DNA of 64,000 nucleotides from the IMG/VR virus record IMGVR_UViG_3300036768_001879, positions 1 to 64,000 of that record; one strand, given 5' to 3'. Origin of the DNA: a virus. The notes under the pieces were generated by a model, which was given only the letters and a program-made list of their open reading frames with translations, had not been told where the DNA came from and did no database searches. The translations under genes were made by a program, and so were the position numbers. This document shows, piece by piece, positions 39,162 to 47,119 of the stretch (the first letter of the stretch is position 1; the number at the start of each line of letters is the position of its first letter).

Positions 39162-40184
39162 ATGAGCGTTTTTGCCTACAAATCGAATGAACAGTGGCAG
39201 GAGATCGCGCGGCTCAAGATGCAGCCGATGACCACCGGCGAATCGGCTGATCCGATCTTCCGGTACTTTCCGGTCGTGGAGAAGCAGACCGACCGCCTGC
39301 GCTGGGAGCAGAAGGATCTTTACGCCGGATTGCAGCAGGTGCGCGGCCTCGGCTCGCAGTTCCGCAGCGTGGCGCATCGCGGCAGCCGGTTGTTTGAAGT
39401 GACGCCGGGCTATTACGGCGAATACAAGCTGCTCGACGAGCGGCAGCTGACGCAGCGCGCCGCCTTCGCCGGCGACGGCCCGGTCAACGTGGACGACCTT
39501 GTCAGCGAGGCGCAGGACGAACTGCTGGTGCGCGAAGTGGCGCTGATCCGCTACATCCTCTGGACGCTCGTGACGACCGGCACCTTCGCCGTCAGCGATG
39601 GCACGCGCGTGCAGTACACCGACACCTATCCGATCCGGCAGTTCACCATGTCGGACTGGTCGAACACGGCTGCGGCCACGCCGCTCGATGACTTCCGGCA
39701 GAACTCCACGCGCGGGCGCGGTTATGGCGCAACGTTCGGGCAGGGCGCGCTGGCCGTGATGAACCAGACGACCGCCAACTACATGTTCAAGAACACGAAC
39801 GCCAGCGACCTCGGCGGGCGACGCATTGGCGGCGGCAACACGGTCAACGGACTGGCGGGCGTGACGCAGATTCTGCGCGATGAACTGCTGCCCGACATTG
39901 CCGTCATGGATGACACCTGGACGGATGAAAGCGGCAACGAGAATCCGTTCATCGCCGACGACAAGGTGGTGATCTTCGGTCGCCGCACGGACGGCAACCC
40001 GCTCGGCAACTATGCGCAGACGCTCAACGCCAACCGGCTGGTTGACGGCGCGGCGGTCACAGCCGGGCCATTCAGCTACGTCAAATCGAGCGACGAGCCG
40101 CCCGTTGAGATCAAGGTCTATCAGGGCCACAACGGCGGCGTCGAACTCTGGTATCCGGGTTCGATCATCGTGCTCAACGTCTGA
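39162..40184 (+). CDS. Major capsid protein (gpE-like)
   Basis: A 340-aa protein of the lambda gpE/phage_cap_E HK97-fold family: FAYKSNEQWQEIARLKMQPM, GSRLFEVTPGYYGEYKLLDE, LVREVALIRYILWTLVTTG, FGQGALAVMNQTTANYMF, and a C-terminal WYPGSIIVLNV. AAGGAG precedes the ATG at 39162. It directly follows the decoration gene and has its own regulatory region of four FNR-like sites. Confidence 0.85.
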   Translation: MSVFAYKSNEQWQEIARLKMQPMTTGESADPIFRYFPVVEKQTDRLRWEQKDLYAGLQQVRGLGSQFRSVAHRGSRLFEVTPGYYGEYKLLDERQLTQRAAFAGDGPVNVDDLVSEAQDELLVREVALIRYILWTLVTTGTFAVSDGTRVQYTDTYPIRQFTMSDWSNTAAATPLDDFRQNSTRGRGYGATFGQGALAVMNQTTANYMFKNTNASDLGGRRIGGGNTVNGLAGVTQILRDELLPDIAVMDDTWTDESGNENPFIADDKVVIFGRRTDGNPLGNYAQTLNANRLVDGAAVTAGPFSYVKSSDEPPVEIKVYQGHNGGVELWYPGSIIVLNV

Positions 40185-40273
40185 GGCGCGCCCCGGACGC
40201 TGAACCAAACAATCAGGCGGCACGGGCGAGCGCTGGCCAGCGCCCGACTGCTCGCCGCGCAGGGAGAGTTTCA

Positions 40274-40657
40274 ATGGCAGAGAAAAAATTCGTCGTGCTG
40301 CACGACGCCGTCAAACTCGACGACAGCCTTGACGGCATAAAAACAAAGGGTTCGGTGGTGGCAATCGCCGAGCAGTCGCTCGTTGACCGGCTGCTCGGCT
40401 TTGGCGCAATTCGCCCGGCGCTGGCCGAGGAAGCCGCGCTTGAGCGCGTTGAGATCGTGGAATCGCTGGCTTCGGCTGAGGTCTTTGCGGCAGCGCAGCT
40501 GCGCGAAGCCGCCGAAGCGCGCCAGCAGCTCAACATTGCGCTGGCGCGGATCGCGCAGCTTGAAGCCGAAAACGCCGAACTCCGGCAGGCGCTTGAAGCG
40601 GCGCAGGCGGCGGCAGCGCAGTCCGAGACGGCCAGACAGCCTGCCGGGAAGAAGTAA
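40274..40657 (+). CDS. Head-associated coiled-coil protein
   Basis: A 127-aa protein: a small beta domain (KFVVLHDAVKLDDSLDGIKT) followed by a coiled coil (LNIALARIAQLEAENAELRQ). In the gpFI-like position after the capsid gene. The upstream 89-bp gap holds a 14-bp GC palindrome. GGGAG precedes the ATG. Function unknown; head completion or fibre base is possible. Confidence 0.5.
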   Translation: MAEKKFVVLHDAVKLDDSLDGIKTKGSVVAIAEQSLVDRLLGFGAIRPALAEEAALERVEIVESLASAEVFAAAQLREAAEARQQLNIALARIAQLEAENAELRQALEAAQAAAAQSETARQPAGKK

Positions 40658-41130
40658 TGCCCATTCTGACGCCGGAAGAATTCGCTGATCGGTACCCCGT
40701 GCAGGGCGTCAACGCCGGACTGCTGCGCGACACGCTGCTCTACGCCGAACAGCAGGTGCGGCGCAGCATCACCGCTGGCGTTTACGAGCAGGTGGCGGGC
40801 AGTCCCGACAGCGATCAGGCGCGGCTCGTGGCGCTGGCCGAAGGGCAGTACGCCTGGGCCTGGCTGCTCGGCAACCGGTCGCTCGCGCTGCTCTCAACCG
40901 GCGCGGCCATCAGGCTCCGGCTGCCCGATGGCGTTGAGGTTCAGAACGCCACGCCGGAACAGATCGCCGCCGCCGTGGCAACGCTCGAACGAGCCGCCGC
41001 CGCAGCCGTCAGTTCGCTGGTCGCCGGGGATGAAACCATTCACCTGCCCGATATTGACGTAGCCGTGATTGACCCGTTTGGCGATCTGGCCTGCACCGAC
41101 CGCCAGATTGACGAAAGGAACGTGCTGTGA
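40657..41130 (+). CDS. Head-tail connector-like protein
   Basis: A 157-aa protein with the helical pattern of phage adaptor proteins: LTPEEFADRYPVQGVNAGLL, LLYAEQQVRRSITAGVYEQV, ARLVALAEGQYAWAWLLGNR. Adaptors dock under the portal to join head and tail. It overlaps the previous stop (TAATG) and is coupled to the next gene. Confidence 0.55.
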   Translation: MPILTPEEFADRYPVQGVNAGLLRDTLLYAEQQVRRSITAGVYEQVAGSPDSDQARLVALAEGQYAWAWLLGNRSLALLSTGAAIRLRLPDGVEVQNATPEQIAAAVATLERAAAAAVSSLVAGDETIHLPDIDVAVIDPFGDLACTDRQIDERNVL

Positions 41131-41813
41131 ACCTGCTCGAAGCCATGTACGGCGAACTGCTGCAGACGGCGCACGAACTGCGCCGCTCATCGTCGTCCGA
41201 CACGGCTGCGCCGCTCTCGGTGCTGATGCTGAGCTACGGCCCGCAGGTCGAGGGCGGCGGCTGGTCGGCTTTTGCCGAACTGCGCGAACGCTGGGTCGTG
41301 CGCGAACGCAGGGAGCAGGTCACCGGGCGGCAGGAAACGCTGCTCATCTGCGACCTCGACAGCCTGCAGACCGGCACGCGGGCAATGGTGGTGGCCAATA
41401 CGTCGGGCGTGGTCATCAACAATCTGATCTTTCGCGCCGCGCTGCGCGACTCGCTGGTGCATCCGTATTCAACGGTCTTTGCGCTCGAAGCCACCGGCGA
41501 AACCTGGGACGGGAGCGGCCTGCGGTCGGAAGAGCCGCTGCTGCCGGTTCCCGCAGGCGGCGGCACGGGCGGCACTCCCGCGCCATCTTCGGGCCTGTTC
41601 ATCATCGGAGAAACGCCGTCCGGAGCCGTCAATGGCAGCAATGCCACCTTCACTACGGCTTACGACTTCATCCCGGAAACGGTTGAAGTGCAGGTCAACG
41701 GGCTGGTGCAGCGCCCGGTAGCGGACTTCATCACGACCGGCACGCGAACCATCACGCTGACCAGTTCGCCGCAGCCGGGCGAAACAATTCAGGTTGATTA
41801 CCAGAGGGCATAA
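41127..41813 (+). CDS. Neck/fibre-like protein with shared C-terminal module
   Basis: A 228-aa protein with GTG start. The N-terminal 135 residues are helix then beta (HELRRSSSSDTAAPLSVLML). The C-terminal 66 residues, ETPSGAVNGSNATFTTAYDF and following, form a beta module shared with the next gene. Modules of this kind occur in receptor-binding and appendage proteins. Coupled to the connector gene by overlap. Confidence 0.5.
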   Translation: MNLLEAMYGELLQTAHELRRSSSSDTAAPLSVLMLSYGPQVEGGGWSAFAELRERWVVRERREQVTGRQETLLICDLDSLQTGTRAMVVANTSGVVINNLIFRAALRDSLVHPYSTVFALEATGETWDGSGLRSEEPLLPVPAGGGTGGTPAPSSGLFIIGETPSGAVNGSNATFTTAYDFIPETVEVQVNGLVQRPVADFITTGTRTITLTSSPQPGETIQVDYQRA

Positions 41814-41815
41814 CT

Positions 41816-42643
41816 ATGGCAACCACGCAGATCGTAAACCGACAGATCGCCAACGGCGCGATTGATGACAGCAAAGTGGCGGCGGGCGCAAACATCGCTT
41901 CCTCGAAGCTGGCCGACGGCGCGAACTTCGTCAAGAAGGACGGCTCGGTGGCAATGACCGGGAACCTGGATCTCGGCTCGCAGCGCATTGTCAACGTCAG
42001 CACGCCGTCAGGCAACAATGACGCCGCCAACAAGAGCTACGTTGACACGCAGATCGCCGCGCTCAATTCGATCTTCGACACCAAGCCTTCGGCGCGCGCC
42101 GCCACGACCGGCAACATCACGATCAGCAATCCCGGCACGGCGGTCTTCGACGGCGTGACGCTCTCAAACGGCGACATCCTGTTTGTGCGCGCGCAGTCGG
42201 CGGCGGCTGAAAACGGCCTCTACACGTTCAACGGCAGCGGCGCGGCGCTCACGCGCATTTCGCAGATGGACGCGTGGGCGGAGTTTCCGGGCGCGTTCTT
42301 CGCCGTCGAGGAAGGCTCGGTTTACGCCGACACGCTCTGGCTCTGCACGGTCAGTCAGGGCGGCACGCTCGGCTCAACGGCGGTCACGTTCGTGCAGGTG
42401 AACGCAGCCGGGCTGACCAGCTCGAACTTCGTTGACAAGGAGACGCCCAGCGGAGCCATCAACGGCAGCAACACGACCTTCACGCTCGCCAACACGCCGG
42501 TGGCCGGTTCGGAACACGTCTATCTGAACGGCATCCTGCAGGACGTGGGCGCGGGCAACGATTACACGATCAGCGGCGCGACCATCACCATGCTGACCGC
42601 TCCGGCAACGGGCGAGAAGCTGCGCGTCAGTTATCGCAAGTAA
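41816..42643 (+). CDS. Tail- or head-fibre-like protein
   Basis: A 275-aa protein with fibre features. IVNRQIANGAIDDSKVAAGA, MTGNLDLGSQRIVNVSTPSG and NDAANKSYVDTQIAALNS are typical of collar and shaft segments. Then come a beta domain and the ETPSGAINGSNTTFTLANTP module shared with 41127. Found among head genes rather than beside the hub, so it may be a head fibre or a neck appendage. Confidence 0.65.
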   Translation: MATTQIVNRQIANGAIDDSKVAAGANIASSKLADGANFVKKDGSVAMTGNLDLGSQRIVNVSTPSGNNDAANKSYVDTQIAALNSIFDTKPSARAATTGNITISNPGTAVFDGVTLSNGDILFVRAQSAAAENGLYTFNGSGAALTRISQMDAWAEFPGAFFAVEEGSVYADTLWLCTVSQGGTLGSTAVTFVQVNAAGLTSSNFVDKETPSGAINGSNTTFTLANTPVAGSEHVYLNGILQDVGAGNDYTISGATITMLTAPATGEKLRVSYRK

Positions 42644-42650
42644 ACCCTGA

Positions 42651-43445
42651 ATGGCGAGCACAGTCATCGCAGAACGCAGTCTGCCACACACGTGGTCGCA
42701 GCAGCTGGTGCTGCCGTCAAACGACGGCAACGAGAACAACAACAACGCTGCGACCACGGCGTTCGTTCGCGCCTGGGTTGATTCGGTTTATCCGGGCTGG
42801 AAGCGGGCGAGCGAGTGGACGCTGTTTGATGATTTCCTGAACGCGCTGACCGGCTCAGCGCTGGCTTCAGCGGTTTCGGGCACCGGCGCGGCAACTTCGG
42901 TCGGGCAGTCGGACGCGAACCATCCGGGCCTGCTCACCTGCAGCACCGGCACCACGGCCACGGGCCGGGCGGGCGCGCTGACCGGCGCGTCAATCATCCG
43001 CTTTGGCGGCGGGCTGATTACGCTTGAAGCGCTCATCAACATCGGCACGCTGAGCAATGCGACCGACCGCTACATCATCCGCCTCGGGCTGCTGGATACG
43101 GTCAGCGCCGACGCGGTTGACGGCGCTTATTTCGAGTACGACGAATCAACGAGCGCCAACTGGCGCACCTGCACGGCCAGCAACAGCGCGCGCACCAAGA
43201 CGAGCAGCAATCAGGCCGTGCAGACCGGCTGGCACAAGCTGCGGATTGATGTCTGGTCGAACGCTTCGAGCGTGGACTTCTACTACGACGGCGCGTACCT
43301 GCGCTCCGAGACGACCAACATTCCAACCGCAGCGGGCCGCGAAACCGGCGTCGGGTTCTGGATTGTCAAGAGCGCCGGAACCACGGCGCGCTCGTTTGAT
43401 GTGGATTACATCTTTCTGCGACAGACTTTCGGGACAACGCGATGA
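42651..43445 (+). CDS. LamG/ConA-like appendage protein
   Basis: A 264-aa protein. The N-terminus repeats appendage motifs (SNDGNENNNNAATTAFVRAW). The rest is a jelly-roll lectin-like domain (YIIRLGLLDTVSADAVDGAY, GWHKLRIDVWSNASSVDFYY). Probably glycan-binding. Third in a run of appendage genes between connectors and tail completion; coupled by ATGA to the gp10-like gene. Confidence 0.6.
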   Translation: MASTVIAERSLPHTWSQQLVLPSNDGNENNNNAATTAFVRAWVDSVYPGWKRASEWTLFDDFLNALTGSALASAVSGTGAATSVGQSDANHPGLLTCSTGTTATGRAGALTGASIIRFGGGLITLEALINIGTLSNATDRYIIRLGLLDTVSADAVDGAYFEYDESTSANWRTCTASNSARTKTSSNQAVQTGWHKLRIDVWSNASSVDFYYDGAYLRSETTNIPTAAGRETGVGFWIVKSAGTTARSFDVDYIFLRQTFGTTR

Positions 43446-43912
43446 GCGTCAACGTTCAGGTCAGGCTCAACCGGCGCTGGAACACGGCGAGCGCCGCCGT
43501 GCGCGACGAATTCCAGCGCGCCGGGCGCGAAGCCGCCTCGCAGCTGACGCGCGCCTTCAAGCGCGAAATCCGCGCCGCTGGCGCAGTGGCTTCGGCGGCG
43601 CTCGTTGACAGCGTCAGCACGCGCTACGCGCAGCGCGGCAGCATTCAGCAGTTTGAAGTGACGGCAGCCGCGCACTGGATCTACGTGGAGCGCGGGCGCA
43701 AACCAAAGAGCGCGCTGCCGCCCGTTGCGGCCATTGCCGAGTGGATGCGCCTGCGCGGGCTGACCGGTTCGGCCTGGGCCATTGCCGTCAGCATTGCGCG
43801 GCGCGGCATCCGGGGCCGTTACCCGCTGCGCCACGCGATTGAAAAGACGCGCCCGGCCATGCGCGCCGCCTTTGACCGGGCTGTAGCGCGGCTGAAAGGC
43901 AGGTTCAGGTGA
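43442..43912 (+). CDS. HK97 gp10-like tail completion protein
   Basis: A 156-aa basic protein: VQVRLNRRWNTASAAVRDEF, a helix with Arg/Ala, HWIYVERGRKPKSALPPVAA, and RRGIRGRYPLRHAIEKTRPA. The YVERGR...P..AI..W block is typical of gp10/neck-type proteins. It is coupled to the tail terminator by overlap. Confidence 0.65.
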   Translation: MSVNVQVRLNRRWNTASAAVRDEFQRAGREAASQLTRAFKREIRAAGAVASAALVDSVSTRYAQRGSIQQFEVTAAAHWIYVERGRKPKSALPPVAAIAEWMRLRGLTGSAWAIAVSIARRGIRGRYPLRHAIEKTRPAMRAAFDRAVARLKGRFR

Positions 43913-44391
43913 TTACGGAACTCGACGCGCGCCGCCAGTTGAAGAAGCTCATCCAGGCTGCCGCGCCAGCGGCGCGCGTCTACGACGACTGGCCGCTGGA
44001 AGCCGATGAAACCTGGAACGCCAACGCGCTCAAATCGCCCGCCGACGGCAATGAGGTTCACTGCTGGATGATGCAGCGCGCCGCGCGCACCGAGGAAGCA
44101 GCCGGAACCGGGCGCGATCTGGTGCAGTGGACGTTTGAAATCTGGCTCTTTTACGGCGCGCGCAGCCGGGCGCAGGAGCCAGCTTCAATGACGATCTTTC
44201 AGCAGGAAATTGACGCGGTGGCAGCCTACCTGGCGCAGCGCCGCACGCTCGAACTCGATGCGCCGGGTTCCGGCGTGCGCGGACACCGCGGACTGCAGAT
44301 GTATCAGGGCGATAAATTTCCGCTCTCTGGCCGGACGGTTCATATCGCCAAGTGTCAGCTGGTGCTGGAACTCTACCAGCACTGGTGCTGA
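43909..44391 (+). CDS. Tail terminator-like protein
   Basis: A 160-aa protein with GTG start: ITELDARRQLKKLIQAAAPA, VQWTFEIWLFYGARSRAQEP, and FQQEIDAVAAYLAQRRTLEL. Its place between the gp10-like gene and the tail tube gene is where tail terminators (gpU-like) occur. In the gap after it (44392-44466) a weak FNR-like half-site lies at about 44394. Confidence 0.55.
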   Translation: MITELDARRQLKKLIQAAAPAARVYDDWPLEADETWNANALKSPADGNEVHCWMMQRAARTEEAAGTGRDLVQWTFEIWLFYGARSRAQEPASMTIFQQEIDAVAAYLAQRRTLELDAPGSGVRGHRGLQMYQGDKFPLSGRTVHIAKCQLVLELYQHWC

Positions 44392-44466
44392 GTTCATTGA
44401 TCCGACTCTGATCTATCGCCAGCGCACAACCGCCCGCAGGTCGCTCGGCCACAAGGAGCAAGCACG

Positions 44467-45537
44467 ATGCCTGAATATCGCATAGAAACTCTTGAACTGG
44501 GCATATCAAAGCTCAGGGAAACCGCCTACAACACAGTCACCGAGGACGGCGCTAATTACATGCGCGTCAAGACGACCTCCACCGAATGGCCGGTGCCGTA
44601 CCCGGAGAAGGTCAGCGACGCGGGCAAAATCGGCGCTGGCTACGGCTACCCGACCTCATACCGCAATGATTACTGGCATCAGCCTTCAATCCAGATCATT
44701 GAGGATATGAACGTGGACTTCTTCGCCTACCTGCTGGCGCGCGCGCTGGGCGGCGCTTGCACGCCAACACAGGTGGTGGCAGGCCCGCCCGTCGTCAACG
44801 ACTGGGAAATCCTTCAGCAGAACATTGCGGGCGGCGGCGCGCAGCTGCCGTCTTCGGGCTTCTTTGCCCGCATTGGCGGCTACGACACGCTCTTCTACGG
44901 CATGTGCGTCACGCAGATGACCATTGCCCAGCAGAAGGGCGGCACGCCGCAGGGCACCTTTGAACTGGTCGGCTCGGGCAAATACAAGAAGCTTTCGACC
45001 ATCACTCCGGCCTTCGCCATGCCGCAGGCGCTCACGAAGTACCAGTACATGATTGCGCCCGCCACGCGCATCACGTACTTCGACGGCACCGGCACGGTTG
45101 ACCTGTGCGGGCGCATTCTGAACTGGCAGCTGCAATTAAACAAGAACGCGCAGGTGCAGGATCGCCGTCCCTGCGATCCGGCTGTCAACGACGACTACAC
45201 GCAGGGTGCTTACCAGAACCGCATGCTCTCGGGCATCCCGACCTGCCAGATTCAGATTGATCTGAGCGTGGACAACAATCAGAACGAACTGACGCTGGCC
45301 GCTGCCAATCAGGACATTACGAACTTCAAGATCGCGCTCCAGGGCGAGAAGCTCGCCGCAGGGCCGGAGCGCGCCGAGATTGATCTGATCGTGCCGGTGG
45401 CCACGATCACGTCAATTCCCGGCACGGCGGTTGACGGCACGGCGGCCATTCGCCTGACGCTGGACGCCAAGCTCGATCCCGTCACGCAGGGGCTCATCAA
45501 GGCGCGCGTGCGCAACCTGATGACGGCGCTCGAATAA
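44467..45537 (+). CDS. Major tail tube protein
   Basis: A 356-aa protein before the chaperone pair and tape measure. ETLELGISKLRETAYNTVTE, MTIAQQKGGTPQGTFELVGS, DLCGRILNWQLQLNKNAQVQ and LTLDAKLDPVTQGLIKARVR fit a beta-sandwich tail tube. AAGGAG lies upstream. A terminator follows, consistent with a separately expressed, abundant virion protein. Confidence 0.75.
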   Translation: MPEYRIETLELGISKLRETAYNTVTEDGANYMRVKTTSTEWPVPYPEKVSDAGKIGAGYGYPTSYRNDYWHQPSIQIIEDMNVDFFAYLLARALGGACTPTQVVAGPPVVNDWEILQQNIAGGGAQLPSSGFFARIGGYDTLFYGMCVTQMTIAQQKGGTPQGTFELVGSGKYKKLSTITPAFAMPQALTKYQYMIAPATRITYFDGTGTVDLCGRILNWQLQLNKNAQVQDRRPCDPAVNDDYTQGAYQNRMLSGIPTCQIQIDLSVDNNQNELTLAAANQDITNFKIALQGEKLAAGPERAEIDLIVPVATITSIPGTAVDGTAAIRLTLDAKLDPVTQGLIKARVRNLMTALE

Positions 45538-45571
45538 GCGCGGCGGCTCATTCAGGCATTCTGTTGATTCT

Positions 45572-45606
45572 CCTGATGCGCTCTGCGGGGCGCATCAGGC
45601 ATCTTT
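45572..45606 (+). terminator. Intrinsic terminator after the tail tube gene
   Basis: CCTGATGCGC (45572-45581) pairs perfectly with GCGCATCAGG (45590-45599) and is followed by CATCTTTT. Just upstream, CTGTTGATTC at 45561 is a left half-site of the FNR-like motif. It would lower expression of the downstream chaperone and tape-measure genes relative to the tail tube. Confidence 0.8.
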
Positions 45607-45618
45607 TCGGAGCAGCGC

Positions 45619-45942
45619 ATGAACAAACCAACCGATCTTTACGCGAAACCCTTCAGCGAACTGACCGCCGACGATCTCAACGTGATTCAGGCCTGGGCCG
45701 CACTGAGCGGCGACCCGGACGCGCTGGTGCCGGACGGCACCCGTCTGGTCACGGTCACGGAATACAAACAACGGCGCGGGCTGCTGCCCGCTCCAGCCGA
45801 CAGTCCTGGCCCGGCTGCCGCCGCTGCCGTGGACAACGACTCCGACAACGACAACTCTGGCACAGACACCAAACCCATCAAGGAGACTGAAACAAAATGG
45901 AAGAAGCCCGCACTGACGCCGCAAACCCGGCCTGGGAACTGA
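45619..45942 (+). CDS. Small tail-module protein
   Basis: A 107-aa protein with helical start (YAKPFSELTADDLNVIQAWA) and a Pro/Ala then Asp/Asn-rich linker (VDNDSDNDNSGTDTKP). It overlaps the next gene by 46 nt. No family recognised; first gene after the terminator. Confidence 0.5.
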   Translation: MNKPTDLYAKPFSELTADDLNVIQAWAALSGDPDALVPDGTRLVTVTEYKQRRGLLPAPADSPGPAAAAAVDNDSDNDNSGTDTKPIKETETKWKKPALTPQTRPGN

Positions 45943-46700
45943 ACGTAAACACCTGGACAATACCCGTGATGGTGTTGCCCGGCCCGCCGCCGCTGGTGAC
46001 GCTGCACCGGCTGCGCAAGCCGACACGGGAGCAGCTTTACGCGCGCGAACAGAAGATCCACGCCTCACAAATCCAGCTCAACCGCAACGCCATCAAACGC
46101 GAGCCGGTCAGCACCGAGGCGGCTGACGCCTGGCTCTACGATCAGATTGCCGAAGGCTACGCCGAATACCGCCCGTCGCAGCCGGGCGCGCAGTATCAGG
46201 GCGAGTTCACCAGGCTCAGCGCCGAGCAGCTGGCGGCGCTGCCGGGCGGCATCAAGTCGGCGGTTTTCAGGGAACTGTGGAAGGCGCGCGCCACGGTCGA
46301 AGGCACTGCCGGCGAGGACGGTTTCGTGCTGCTCTCGACGCGGCAGCTGTGGATTGTCCGGCTCGACCTGCAGGAGGACGCCAGCAACATTCCGCGCTAC
46401 GTCACGCGCCACTACTTCAAGGCTCCGACGCAGGAACAGCGCGACCGCTACCGCGCGCAGAACCACGAGGAGATCATCACGACGCAGGGCGCAAAGGTGC
46501 GCACCACCTTCACGGCGCACCTGAAACCGGCAGTTGATCTGTACGAGGAACTGATCGTGCGCGCCGAAGGCTTCACGTACGACGGCGCGGCGTGGAGCGA
46601 GGAGCGGCGCAGCGACTTCCTGGCCGCCATTGATCCGTTTTTTATGCGCGAGGCGGTGCGCGCGCTGCTCGACGTCTTCGAGGGCACGCTGTCGGACTGA
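45897..46700 (+). CDS. Tail assembly chaperone, gpG-like
   Basis: A 267-aa protein immediately before the tape measure. VMVLPGPPPLVTLHRLRKPT, REQLYAREQKIHASQIQLNR and LLSTRQLWIVRLDLQEDASN resemble long gpG-type chaperones. A T6 run at 46638-46643 lies in DPFFMRE, 20 codons before the stop, and the -1 frame is open from there into the next segment, which lacks its own start. That is the gpG/gpGT design of siphophages. Confidence 0.65.
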   Translation: MEEARTDAANPAWELNVNTWTIPVMVLPGPPPLVTLHRLRKPTREQLYAREQKIHASQIQLNRNAIKREPVSTEAADAWLYDQIAEGYAEYRPSQPGAQYQGEFTRLSAEQLAALPGGIKSAVFRELWKARATVEGTAGEDGFVLLSTRQLWIVRLDLQEDASNIPRYVTRHYFKAPTQEQRDRYRAQNHEEIITTQGAKVRTTFTAHLKPAVDLYEELIVRAEGFTYDGAAWSEERRSDFLAAIDPFFMREAVRALLDVFEGTLSD

Positions 46701-47116
46701 CCGGGCGACTGCGCGAGTGGCTGCGCCGGTACCTGACGGCGAGCGCCGCCTGGGGGCGCTGCCTCGGCGAAGACTGGTGCCAGCGCAGCTACCGGCTGGC
46801 GCGCGCGCAGTTGCAGATTGAAAACGGGCTGAACACGGTCGAGCAGATTTGCGGCGGCTGCGAACGCCGCGAAACCAAACCCACCGAACTGCCGCCCGGA
46901 CTGGAACGCTGGATCAGCCGGTTGTCTGATCTGCGGCTGCTGAAGGAAGCCGGAGCGGTCTATGAATATCCGGCGGCGCTGCTGCCCGACGAATGGGACG
47001 GCCTGCGCGCGTGGCAGGCTGCGGTGGCTGACTTCGAGCAGGAAAAGGCCGAGCGCGAACGCGAGCGCGAACGCGTGGAGGAAGCAGTGCGGCGCAACCG
47101 GCAACGTCCCTGGTGA
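46701..47116 (+). CDS. -1 frameshift extension of the tail chaperone (gpT-like)
   Basis: An open frame of about 138 codons in the -1 frame relative to the chaperone, without ATG or GTG and without ribosome site until a TTG at 46811. It contains LGEDWCQRSYRLARAQLQIE, QICGGCERRETKPTELPPG and a charged coiled coil at the end. It ends 3 nt before the tape measure ATG. Expression by ribosomal frameshift from 45897 gives the longer chaperone. The exact slip site is not certain; T6 at 46638 is the best candidate. Confidence 0.6.
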
Positions 47117-47119
47117 GCT

